A stretch of 64,000 nucleotides of DNA, taken from assembly GCA_024698045.1 (NCBI GenBank), contig JAILRS010000023.1, positions 1 to 64,000 on the forward strand, read 5' to 3'. The stretch is from Selenomonadaceae bacterium. Lineage in GTDB: Bacteria > Bacillota > Negativicutes > Selenomonadales > Selenomonadaceae. Below the pieces are notes generated by a model that worked only from the letters and a program-made list of their open reading frames with translations, was not told the DNA's origin and ran no database searches. This document shows, piece after piece, positions 16,385-25,600 of the stretch (positions within the stretch are counted from its first letter, which is position 1; the number at the start of each line of letters is the position of its first letter). The translations under genes and the position numbers were made by a program.

Positions 16385-17293
16385 TTATTTCGCTAAAGAT
16401 TTCATTAAGGCTTCGACTTCGGGACGTGTGGCAAGATTTTCGGAGAATGCCGACGCCGAACCCGTGCACAAGCCCATTAAGAATGCTTTCTCATAGTCGT
16501 TGCTTTCAATGTAACCGGCAACGAAACCGGCAACCATGGAATCGCCCGCGCCGACAGAATTGACAAGAGTACCTTTGGGCGGTTCCGATTTGTAGTGCTT
16601 ACCTTCGGCGGTCAACAAGATTGCTCCGTCGCCTGCCATTGAGATTAATACGTTTTGCGCGCCCTGTTCCTGCAATTTCTTCGCGTACTTGATGATATCT
16701 TCGTCGGTCTTCAAAGTCACGCCGAACATATCGCCCAACTCATGATTATTCGGTTTGATTAACCACGGATTGAATTTCAAAACTTTGAGGAGGAGATTTT
16801 TTTCGGCGTCCACGACAAAACGGATGCCCTTACCTTGCAGACGCGACAGTGTTTGTTCGTACATGTCATCGGGCAAAGTATTGGGAATGGAACCCGAAAG
16901 AATTAAGGTATCGCCTTCTTGCAACGTCTCCAATTTCTTGAAGAGCTCTTCACGTTTTGCGTCGCTGATTTTGGGACCTTGTCCGTTTATTTCCGTTTCG
17001 ACATCCGCCTTGACTTTCACATTGATTCGCGAAAAACCTTCGTCAAGTTTAACGAAATCATCGGCGGCATTGAAGGTACGCAACTGGCGAACAATTTCAT
17101 CGCCCGTGAATCCTGCCAAAAAGCCCGTAGCCGTGGATTTGTGTCCGAGATTCCCCAACACGATTGACACGTTGACGCCCTTGCCGCCGCCTAACACCTG
17201 TTCGTATGTCACGCGGTTTATCTTGCCTGCCGTGAAGCTGTTCAATCTTACGATGTAATCAATCGCAGGATTAAATGTTACCGTGTAAATCAT
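16385..17293 (-). CDS. fruK: 1-phosphofructokinase
   Basis: A 302-residue PfkB-family kinase that turns the fructose-1-phosphate made by FruA into fructose-1,6-bisphosphate. Motifs are TFNPAIDYIV at the N-terminus, GGGKGVNVS, IKPNNHE and the catalytic GAGDSMVAGF near residue 250. GAGGAGG precedes the ATG with good spacing. It is first in the operon; no FruR-type regulator is adjacent. Confidence 0.93.
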   Translation of the reverse strand: MIYTVTFNPAIDYIVRLNSFTAGKINRVTYEQVLGGGKGVNVSIVLGNLGHKSTATGFLAGFTGDEIVRQLRTFNAADDFVKLDEGFSRINVKVKADVETEINGQGPKISDAKREELFKKLETLQEGDTLILSGSIPNTLPDDMYEQTLSRLQGKGIRFVVDAEKNLLLKVLKFNPWLIKPNNHELGDMFGVTLKTDEDIIKYAKKLQEQGAQNVLISMAGDGAILLTAEGKHYKSEPPKGTLVNSVGAGDSMVAGFVAGYIESNDYEKAFLMGLCTGSASAFSENLATRPEVEALMKSLAK

Positions 17294-17332
17294 TTTTTTT
17301 CCTCCTCACGTTTTATGAATAACTATGCGCGG

Positions 17333-17361
17333 ATTGTACTACAAAAGGTTATACTTTTCAA
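17333..17361 (-). promoter_or_regulatory. promoter of the fru operon
   Basis: On the minus strand, TTGAAA (17361-17356) and TACAAT (17338-17333) with a 17-nt spacer, about 40 nt before fruK. Confidence 0.65.
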
Positions 17362-17388
17362 GATAACTTCAGTCTAAAACAGAATTTT

Positions 17389-17736
17389 TCAAAGATAATT
17401 CCGAGCAACATATTCGCACATATTCCATTCTATCGGCGTACCGTATTTGGTTGCGACGCCCGAAAATCCTTGATCGTTATGGAAGCTGTAACCGTTGTTG
17501 CTGATTTGCAATTCGTAATCCAAATACTGAACACTGCGCCCAACCATCTTTAAGCGTACCCAAAAGATTGCTCCTCCGCGGTTGCGACTGCGTTCGCTTA
17601 TCGTCTCCGTCATCAGATAACATTCGAAACCCGTCGCATCGGAAGTCCCGACATACTGATCGTACGCCTGCGCCGTCGGTTGTTGGGTGAACATCAGCCC
17701 CAACATAAACACCATTGCCAACAAAACTTTTTTCAT
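17389..17736 (-). CDS. small secreted protein of unknown function
   Basis: A 115-residue protein with a clear signal peptide (MKKVLLAMVFMLGLMF, cleavage near AQAY). The mature part of about 90 residues includes SDATGFECYLMTETI and two cysteines; I recognise no family. AAAGGAGG sits about 10 nt before ATG 17736. It begins 18 nt after the diguanylate cyclase stop on the same strand, so the two are probably co-transcribed, which hints at an envelope role under the same control. Confidence 0.7.
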   Translation of the reverse strand: MKKVLLAMVFMLGLMFTQQPTAQAYDQYVGTSDATGFECYLMTETISERSRNRGGAIFWVRLKMVGRSVQYLDYELQISNNGYSFHNDQGFSGVATKYGTPIEWNMCEYVARNYL

Positions 17737-17754
17737 GGCTAACAACCTCCTTTA

Positions 17755-19722
17755 TCAATCCGTGCGCTGCGCCTTCATCGCCAATTTGTTTTCATACATC
17801 TGCGCATCTGCACGTTTGAATACTTCTTCTGCGGTTTTATCCGTTTCCGGTTCGTAGAATGCCACACCGACTGCCGCCGATATTTTTTCCCACGGTGCCA
17901 AACCTTCGTTGCTCTTCTTCCTATCCATCTCTAATCTTATCTGCGCTACAAAATATTTGCAGATATCTACTTTATCGTCTTCCAATACCGCAACAAATTC
18001 GTCGCCGCCGATTCGATACACATTTTCTTCGCCGAAGACCGTACACACGAGCCGCGCCGCATTTATCAAATATTCGTTACCGTATTCGTGCCCGTACGTG
18101 TCATTGATTTTCTTCAGGAAGTTGACGTCAACCATAACTATGCAGAATTTGGCGGATTGCTCTTCTATCTTCTGATTTAATGCCGCCGTCGTCTCGTCGT
18201 ACGCCGCTTTGTTTTTTATGCCCGTCATTGCGTCCTTATGCGCTAATTCGTCCATCTCTTCGACTTTTACTTGCATATTCGCCACGCGAGCTTTTGCGTG
18301 CTGTAACTTCTCTATGAATTCCAAAATATTCGTCGTCATCTTTATCAGCGATTTATATAAGTTCTCTATCTCGTCGCCGGTTCTTATCCCCAAATTGTTT
18401 AACGTTGCCGCGCTGTCGGATAAAACGCCCGTTTTGTTTTCCGCAAATTTTTGAGCGCAATATGCCATCGTATTGACCGGCAACACTATGTTATTCTCAA
18501 CGAACTCAAAGCCTAACGCGAAAATGAAGAAGAAAAAGCCGAGGAATAATAACACCAATTTCACTATGAAAGTACGCATGTAGTCGCTGAGGATTTCCAT
18601 AGAGAAATCTATCCCGACGTAACATTGACATTTACCGTACATATCATAAATCGGGCGGTAAATAGTCAGTAAGTAACCGTATTCGTTATTGCTTATTATC
18701 GGCGGAATCGGTTTGCCCTCAAGAAAATCACCGAAGTACGGCAAAAATTCCTTGTCGAACGTCTTTACTTCACCGGGCTTATCGCCTTTCGTTTCGGGGG
18801 TATCCAAATCAAAGATGACATGACAGCCATCCTCTTCCACTCGATATACGTACAGATATTTCATATTGAAAGAACTGTTTTTAATCGTGTAAAGTTTTGC
18901 TTCGGTTTCGCGATAGCCCGCCGCCAAATTTCCCTTCGTCAGAAAATCATCTATGCGATACGGATTTATTTCGTTGACAACCATTGCCATGAGCGTATCG
19001 ACTATCTTGACACGTTCATCTATCACGGACTCTTTGAATAGGATGTAGCTTATCGATGCAATCGAGGCCGAAAGGAAAAGCGAACTTAACATAAGAATCA
19101 AAAGCATTTTGGTGCGCACGGATGAAGTTTTGAACTTTGCTACGCTTTCTTGCTGAGAACTTACCAACTGCTCCATTTCTTCGCTCAGCGCGGCTTGTTT
19201 CAATCCCAAGTGAATAAACGATTCTTTTATCTGCGAATCTATTCGCTGCAGAATTTTGTATGCCACCAATACGGCAATAGTCTTATCAATGAACTCCACC
19301 GCAAATTTTACTACAACATTTACGCTTAAATTTTCAAATTGCGTGAGGCTGTCCGATTCCGGCAAGAGCGTTTCTATTATGACGCTGCTCACTCCGGCAA
19401 CAAGAGTCAAAAGCGGTATCAGCCTTATTGCCTTGTTGAAATCGTCATAGTATCCTTTGCGTGCGAAATATGTTGTAATTACGGCAATAAATATGCTGAC
19501 AGAACTAAAATAAAGTTGCGTTGTGTTTATCGCAGCCGTATTGATTAAGTTGGTTGAGAACCCGACAATTATCCCCGGGACATAGCCGCCCAAGGCTGCA
19601 ATGGCAATCGTGCCCATCGTATCCATATATATCGGTAATCCCAATTGAGATGCAATAATAGAACCGATCAGATTCAATGCGACACCCATTGCGCAGATTG
19701 TTGTTATTTTTCGCCCTGACAC
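17755..19722 (-). CDS. membrane diguanylate cyclase with ECF-S-like and Cache-like sensor regions
   Basis: A 655-residue protein that probably makes c-di-GMP. Residues 1-160 form five or six membrane segments resembling an ECF-transporter S-component or LytS-type receptor (GLPIYMDTMGTIAIAALGG). A second membrane pair (about 207-232 and 391-415) brackets an extracytoplasmic Cache-like domain ending in YVGIDFSMEIL. A HAMP-like linker and coiled-coil lead to a GGDEF domain with intact RIGGDEF (572-576). No RxxD inhibitory site precedes it. Start is GTG 19722 with AAGGAAGAG upstream. The signal is unknown; the first region could sense a small molecule in the membrane. Confidence 0.85.
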   Translation of the reverse strand: MSGRKITTICAMGVALNLIGSIIASQLGLPIYMDTMGTIAIAALGGYVPGIIVGFSTNLINTAAINTTQLYFSSVSIFIAVITTYFARKGYYDDFNKAIRLIPLLTLVAGVSSVIIETLLPESDSLTQFENLSVNVVVKFAVEFIDKTIAVLVAYKILQRIDSQIKESFIHLGLKQAALSEEMEQLVSSQQESVAKFKTSSVRTKMLLILMLSSLFLSASIASISYILFKESVIDERVKIVDTLMAMVVNEINPYRIDDFLTKGNLAAGYRETEAKLYTIKNSSFNMKYLYVYRVEEDGCHVIFDLDTPETKGDKPGEVKTFDKEFLPYFGDFLEGKPIPPIISNNEYGYLLTIYRPIYDMYGKCQCYVGIDFSMEILSDYMRTFIVKLVLLFLGFFFFIFALGFEFVENNIVLPVNTMAYCAQKFAENKTGVLSDSAATLNNLGIRTGDEIENLYKSLIKMTTNILEFIEKLQHAKARVANMQVKVEEMDELAHKDAMTGIKNKAAYDETTAALNQKIEEQSAKFCIVMVDVNFLKKINDTYGHEYGNEYLINAARLVCTVFGEENVYRIGGDEFVAVLEDDKVDICKYFVAQIRLEMDRKKSNEGLAPWEKISAAVGVAFYEPETDKTAEEVFKRADAQMYENKLAMKAQRTD

Positions 19723-19853
19723 TTTTCGCTCTTCCTTTTATTTTTTTTTGATGTTCACTATGAGTCATTATACCACAAATGTAACGCTTTAAACATATTT
19801 CATCATCAAAATTTATGTGAAATGTTCCGAAAATTGTATACGCTCCAAAGAGA

Positions 19854-21614
19854 TTAGAAAGCTTTATCCACGCCCGTCTCTTCAAATGTTTTCATTTCAT
19901 TCAGTGCCGCCAATGCCGCCTCTGCTATCACGTCCGCCAAACTAGTACATTCTTTGTATGCCATAAGCCGTGAACAATGCAGAATGAACGGACGTATTTG
20001 CGGACATAATTCCTCAATGTAGCGCGTTATTATTTCCACCGCGCTCATATCTGCAATTATCAAACAGGAATTATGTGCGGCACCAACCAACGCCCCGATT
20101 AATGCGCCCGTCATGCCCAAATATTTTTCGGGAACATATGTCAAAAATTCTTCGGCTTTATATGAAAGTGTTCCGTCCGCCTTCAATGCGGTAGCTGACA
20201 ATATTTCGCCCAAAGCCTCAAATTCCGCGCTGTTCGTTATCGTCAGTATCGGAGTATCGAAAGTAATTTCCTCGGCGAGATTGCGCCCGAAATTAAACGC
20301 AACTTTTGTGTTGGCATCTTCGGTTACCAGACCCAAATATCTTTTCGTACCTAAAGTGCCGCCGCTAACCGGAGAATTTTCATCGGTGCCGAAGGATAGC
20401 AGAGCATGACCCAAATTATTTGTCGGGAAATCTTCATTTGCTATGCCCGCTATTTGTACCGCGATATCTTCCAAGTAGCCCAGACTCTTTTTCGGTTTGG
20501 TGAGACTGTCCAATATCGCGCGACAATTTTTCATCGCTTGCGGATACAGTTCCGGCATGGTTTGAAGGTAAAAATTGAAAGTCTTATCGGTTGCCTCGAC
20601 CTCTTCGCCCATAAGACGAATCGTTAGCGGATATTTTTGCAACTCAACACTTTCCAAACGTTGTTCGCTTAATTGGAATTCAACCTCGCTGTCATCGTTG
20701 GAAAATTTTTCTATACTGCAATCGAAGTTGTCGTCGGAAGAATAGTCATCCAACATGCGCGCCACAATCGACGAGCCGATTGCCTCACCCAACGCCAAAT
20801 CCAATTTCAACAGCGGATTTAATCCCAAATGTTCCAATATCGCCCGATGTCCCTTTTCGCGCCCGATATGCGACGCTATCAAACTTTCGCCAATCTTCGG
20901 GTTTATTTCTTCGGCTATCAGCGCAGCAACCGACGAGTTAAAGCCATCCAAAATCACTACACAATTTTTTTCGTGCGCAGCCAAAATTACTCCTGCCATC
21001 GCCCCGAATTCGTAGCCGCCCAATTTCGTAAATACATCCAACTGTTTTTTCGCGTCGGGTTCGTTTACTTCCAGCGCACGCCTTACTACTTCGATTTTGT
21101 GTTGTAATTTTTCGTCGTCGATATTAGTGCCTCGTCCCGTTACTTCTTCGGGCGGTAAATTCAAATATGCCGCTGTCATTGCCGCCGCCGCCGTCGTATT
21201 GCCTATTCCCATCTCTCCGATTAGAAAACAATTAAATCCGGCCGCGATTGCCTTCATCGTCAAGTCCATGCCGATTTCTATCGATTTGTTCGCCTCTTCG
21301 GATGTCATCGCCGATTCACGCGCTATATTATTCGTGCCGCGTCTTATCTTCCTCCCGATTAATTTCGGCACTTGCGATAAATCAGCATCTACGCCCACAT
21401 CTACCACATACATTTCAGAGCTCGCAAAGTTCGCAAATACATTCGCCGCCGCGCCTTCGGTCACCAGATAATTTTTTACCATGCCGACCGTTGTCGCTTT
21501 CGGATATGCACTTACTTTTTCTTCCGTTACTCCGTTATCCGCGCAGAATATGAACGTACATTTCTTTGCCTTCCCGATTCGTTTATACCTGTTTTCTACT
21601 TGTTCAAATGTCAT
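19854..21614 (-). CDS. double CobT-like phosphoribosyltransferase fusion
   Basis: A 586-residue protein. Residues 1-290 match CobT, which makes alpha-ribazole phosphate from nicotinate mononucleotide and the cobamide lower-ligand base: ADNGVTEEKVSAYP, GEMGIGNTTAAAAM (132-145), LDGFNSSVAAL, and catalytic Glu277 in LALGEAIGSS. It lacks the usual N-terminal KPPGSLG helix. Residues about 345-586 form a second, degenerate CobT-like module that begins with LTKPKKSLGYLEDIAVQIAG (371-390) but has no GEMGIGNTT loop. It thus looks like two CobT subunits in one chain, reminiscent of the ArsA/ArsB phenol-type pair of Sporomusa. Ribosome site GGAGG is about 14 nt upstream. It follows the AdoMetDC-like gene by 24 nt. 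Confidence 0.82.
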   Translation of the reverse strand: MTFEQVENRYKRIGKAKKCTFIFCADNGVTEEKVSAYPKATTVGMVKNYLVTEGAAANVFANFASSEMYVVDVGVDADLSQVPKLIGRKIRRGTNNIARESAMTSEEANKSIEIGMDLTMKAIAAGFNCFLIGEMGIGNTTAAAAMTAAYLNLPPEEVTGRGTNIDDEKLQHKIEVVRRALEVNEPDAKKQLDVFTKLGGYEFGAMAGVILAAHEKNCVVILDGFNSSVAALIAEEINPKIGESLIASHIGREKGHRAILEHLGLNPLLKLDLALGEAIGSSIVARMLDDYSSDDNFDCSIEKFSNDDSEVEFQLSEQRLESVELQKYPLTIRLMGEEVEATDKTFNFYLQTMPELYPQAMKNCRAILDSLTKPKKSLGYLEDIAVQIAGIANEDFPTNNLGHALLSFGTDENSPVSGGTLGTKRYLGLVTEDANTKVAFNFGRNLAEEITFDTPILTITNSAEFEALGEILSATALKADGTLSYKAEEFLTYVPEKYLGMTGALIGALVGAAHNSCLIIADMSAVEIITRYIEELCPQIRPFILHCSRLMAYKECTSLADVIAEAALAALNEMKTFEETGVDKAF

Positions 21615-21638
21615 TTCAGAAGTAATTTCCTCCGTGAT

Positions 21639-22076
21639 TTATTTATTGTTGCGCAGTCCTTCGCTTATCACGCCGACAACTTTGTTTCTTACTCTTCTCA
21701 ACGGCGCTACTCTTACTTTTATCTTCGGTTTTATTTCTTTGTCTAATCCGAAATCGCCCCGTTTCAAGAACGTTGACTTTATCTTATCCGGCTTGAAATA
21801 TTTCCTTATCGCTTTGGCTATTTCTTCAGGCTCCTCCGAATCCGTACACGTGAATATATCTGCCGCTACATATTTTAATTCGCTGTACACATGCAACGCT
21901 ATATGACCTTCGGAAAAAGCTCCTATCACGGCGCAATGATTTTCGTCTATGTTTTCGGCATACAAGTCCGGCTCGTAGCCTACAACACCTCTCAACGTAT
22001 TTTTTATCCCCTCAATGTCTTTTAATCTTTCGCAGTTATACATGTCCAATGTCAGCTGTCGTGCAAGTATCTTCAT
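21639..22076 (-). CDS. AdoMet-decarboxylase (SpeH)-like protein without the pyruvoyl serine
   Basis: A 145-residue member of the small bacterial S-adenosylmethionine decarboxylase family: length, LTLDMYNCE near the start, HIALHVYSE, AADIFTC and TFLKRGDF all align with SpeH. Active enzymes self-cleave at Glu-Ser-His and turn the Ser into the catalytic pyruvoyl. Here the site is SEGHI: Gly57 replaces Ser (codon GGT), while His62 and Cys77 are kept. It should not process in the usual way. The ATG is fixed by a TAA two codons upstream. The ribosome site lies 33 nt away with a hairpin between. It heads a two-gene operon with the CobT fusion. Confidence 0.8.
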   Translation of the reverse strand: MKILARQLTLDMYNCERLKDIEGIKNTLRGVVGYEPDLYAENIDENHCAVIGAFSEGHIALHVYSELKYVAADIFTCTDSEEPEEIAKAIRKYFKPDKIKSTFLKRGDFGLDKEIKPKIKVRVAPLRRVRNKVVGVISEGLRNNK

Positions 22077-22116
22077 TATTTACGGCGCAGAATTTTTTCC
22101 GCGCACTCACTTCCTT
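22077..22116 (-). promoter_or_regulatory. SD-hairpin-start element of the AdoMetDC-like gene
   Basis: On the minus strand, AAGGAAG (22116-22110) is followed after 5 nt by GCGCGGAA (22104-22097), loop AAAA, TTCTGCGC (22092-22085), then 8 nt to the ATG at 22076. The stem is 8 bp with one G-U pair. Folding cuts the effective spacing from 33 to about 13 nt. Confidence 0.6.
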
Positions 22117-22170
22117 TCTAACTCTTATAAGTCCTTCAACAATGATGATACTACTATAAATTTCTGCTTT

Positions 22171-22198
22171 TGTATATAGACTTTTGATTTAAATGCAA
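22171..22198 (-). promoter_or_regulatory. promoter of the AdoMetDC-like/CobT operon
   Basis: On the minus strand, TTGCAT (22198-22193) and TATACA (22176-22171) with a 16-nt spacer. It diverges from the giant-protein promoter only 47 nt away. Confidence 0.55.
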
Positions 22199-22244
22199 GC
22201 GCCGCCGCCAGCTCCTATTTAATCAGCTTTTAATCGTACATGCC

Positions 22245-22273
22245 TTGACAAAAATAAAAGGCTGCAATATTAT
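22245..22273 (+). promoter_or_regulatory. strong promoter of the giant secreted protein
   Basis: A consensus TTGACA at 22245 and TATTAT at 22268 with a 17-nt spacer, about 395 nt ahead of the coding start. Confidence 0.75.
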
Positions 22274-22279
22274 TCGTGG

Positions 22280-22668
22280 CGACGATTCGGGCGTTTGGTG
22301 GACGTCTAATCGCTTAGATGGGGATTTGTTTGCGGTTGGGGAACCGTAAGCATTTCATTTGCTGTGGCGTTGCAACTGGACTAATCGTGTAGGGATTCAG
22401 TGCCAACGCTATTTTGACTTATGGATTCTTCGTTTAAAAGGGGTTCGATTTATTCAGGCTCGCTTTCATTGCGAGCGGTATCCAATGGTCTTCACCGTTT
22501 GATACCCTCTCGAAGGGTTGCGACAAACAACCTTTGCAACTTGCATAAATGGTTTTGTCAACGTTATTTATCGCGGCCGTTAGAAAATTGGCGAGCCGAA
22601 ATCCAATCTTTTTTTGACAGAGTCGTGACCCCCAAAAGGCGCGACTGAAGAAAGGGAGTTTTAACAGT
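22280..22668 (+). promoter_or_regulatory. long structured 5' leader
   Basis: About 390 nt without a gene, between the strong promoter and the giant gene. Visible stems include CGGTT/AACCG with loop GGGG (near 22333-22347), GCGTTG/CAACGC (near 22367 and 22402), a perfect GCTCGC/GCGAGC with a 7-nt loop (near 22469-22487), CCCT/AGGG near 22504-22518, and AGTCG/CGACT near 22620-22646. The ribosome site AAAGGGAG (about 22651) follows the last stem. I recognise no known riboswitch; it may stabilise the message or carry a regulator. Confidence 0.5.
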
Positions 22669-25600
22669 ATGATCGATTCTTTCGTTTTTGATTTACAATT
22701 GTTCGCAGGTAGTAAGGACATAGCCTACGCCACCATAAAGACTGCTGGCAGTGATACCATATCCGCGGGCGATTACGTTTGGTCTGATGGCGAAACAGTA
22801 ATTGCTAATAGTTTGGTTGACATAGCCGGCGACAGCAATGCATCTGTGTACGCATCAGTTGCAGGGATACAATACATTGCGGGGGCTAGTTCGACGATTG
22901 ATGTCAATGGTGTCACCAACGTTCAGGAAGTAAGTTTGACAGCAGCTAACGTCTCGCTCAGCATTGGGGCAGACGCAGACGGTTTTGATGTTTACCTTGC
23001 CACGCTCGGAAGCGGCAGCGTAGGTACAATCACTGTGGGCGACGACGTTTACCAATACCAAAAAGTAACCAACAATAGTTCTACCGATACCGCTGATTTG
23101 TTTGTGGAAGAAAACGGTGGGGTTACAGCATTTAACTTCTTGGAAAACGGCGACGCTTTGCTTATGAACGAGGCTGGTTCAACACTCCTTTGGAATGGAC
23201 TTTTGAATTACGAACGCTCAAATGGAAGCACAGTAGAACTCAACGAGGTCTTTTCTATCATATCTGAAGATGAGGCGAACGACGATCTTTGGATTACTTT
23301 GAATGATAAATCCGCAGACGAATTCATTGTTTCCGGTCTTACGGCAGATGAGGCAGTCGCGCTCGGTGGCGCCAGCACGATTAAGGAAATTCCTGATTAT
23401 CCTTCCTTCGGAGTTGAAACTGCTAATACCGGGGCGTCGGTTGCTGTTGCCTTTGATGTATATAATACGCTTTTCGGTTCTGCTACGATTGAAGGTGCCA
23501 AAGTAAACATCTACGGCGTAAGCTATGCCATTACGGTTAACGGTTCCGAAGTGAACATTATTGGCGGCGAAAGCAATGTCAATAAATTCACCTATAATGC
23601 ACTCAAAGACAGTCACGTCATTGAACTGGGACTCGGCGACGGTACAAGCGTTGTTTCTGCCGGTGCAGCCTCTTCTATTGTAATCGGGGGAATGAGCACA
23701 TCAGTCGGCGGCGATGGCACGATATATATCGGCAGCGAATCCTTCAGATCCAATGCCCAAAATAATCTCACCTTTACGGTTGAGAAGGGTAGTATTGCCA
23801 CGGCAGTTGACTATCTTGACCAGGGCGAAACGATTTTTGCAAGCGATATCAGCGACTTCATTTCCGTTAACGGTCAGTCTTTCGTGATAAGTGGCGACGA
23901 CGACGGTGCAATAATTGGCGGCGGCAAACATGGTAAAGGTGTCAGCTTGTTGGCAGGTATCGGCGGCGATGATGTTGTCATCAAGGGTATTGGTGGCGCA
24001 AACGAAGTCCAAACCGATAAAGAAGGCAGCTTCACTTTTGCTATCGACGGCAACAGCGCGGTAACTTATACAATCGAAGACGACAGCGCAGTAACATTCG
24101 TAGTGGACAACTACGGAGCAGTTACGAATATCGGAAGTCTCGATGCAGACGGTGCTGTAGTTGTAGAGGGCGACGTTAGTGTTAAAGTTAACGACGAAGA
24201 TATCGCAATCACGGGCGCAAGCAGTGTTTCAATCTTCGGCGGCGTAAGCGGCGCAAGTGTAACTTCGATTGAATTGTCGGGCGGCTCAAGTGTAGAGATT
24301 ACCGAAATCGGCAGTGCACAATCGGTCGTTGCTGCAGACGGTACATTCACATTCGCTACAGGCGATGAATTTGCAGTTGAAGGTTCTGCTGTCTTTGAAA
24401 TGAGTGGCAACGAAGTTGCGTCAGTAAGCGGACTTAGCGCAACAGATGCAATTGCTGCCGAGAGTGACATATTCAGTGACCTCAGCGTCAACGGACAAAC
24501 CGTAAAAATCGAAGGCGACAAAGACTCTTTGACACTCTATGGCAACAGCGGCGAAAATGGTATCAGCAAGATAACCGGTGTAGGTGGCGGCTCCACAAGT
24601 ACAGTCACAGTCACCAATGCCGCAGGCGCAAGCTCGATTGAAACCAATACAGACGGCACATTTGTAATCGCCAAGAAGACATTCAAAGTTGCGGGCGACA
24701 GCAACGTAGAATTTGTCTTGGATGAAGACGGCGCAGTCACCGGCATTAATGGTGTTGATTCGATTGGCGCAAGTATCAGCGGCGCGATTAACGGCATAGA
24801 AATCAACGGCGCATCTTTGGCTATCAGCAATGTAGACGAAAGCGGATTGACCTATGTCTACGGCGGCGAAAGCAGCGCAACGATTGGCGGCGTAGCGGCT
24901 TCGGGCAGCTCTGTAGCCTCTATCACAGCAGTTGCGGGCGCAAACGTTATAAACATTACCGGTAGCGGCGAATACGTATCCCCGCACGCCTCAATTCCTG
25001 TCACTGTTGGTTTGGCTGACGATGATGACGGCATCAACTTCATCATCAACGCCGCAGACGGAAACTTATCAATCACGAGCTTTGGTGTCGGCGACAGCTT
25101 GACGTCTAACATATTTGATGTAGCACTTGTTGCCGGCGGCAGCAGTGAGATAGAGAACCTGAGTGTTACGAACGACGAATCCGGCGTAGTATTGACCAAC
25201 ACCGACAACGGCTTTGTCTTGGCTGATGTAGCAAACGGCGCCATGGTAGCCAGCGGAAGCGGCACATTGACCGTTGTAACCGAAGAACTTGGCGAAGATG
25301 AATTCAAAATCTTAGACGGCAACGATGGCAGTGCAGGCTTGACATTCATTGGCGGTGCAAGTGGTACCAATGTTGAATTGGTCATGGAAGACGGCAAATT
25401 CACGAAAGTCGCTTCCCTCGGCGAAAGTGCCACACTTAAAGGCGCACTCAATGATTTAAAATCAATCAACGGCTTATCGGTATCCATCATCGACAAGGAT
25501 GACAGTTTTGCAGTAGTCGGCGGCACTTCAAGCAGCCTGAGCAAAATTATTGACGTAACCGGCAATGCAACTCTTGCAAATGTCCAAGGTGCTACGGAAG

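Noticed and set aside
22077-22244. Possible cobalamin riboswitch ahead of the AdoMetDC-like/CobT operon
   Set aside because: None of the conserved B12-box segments could be found in the leader.
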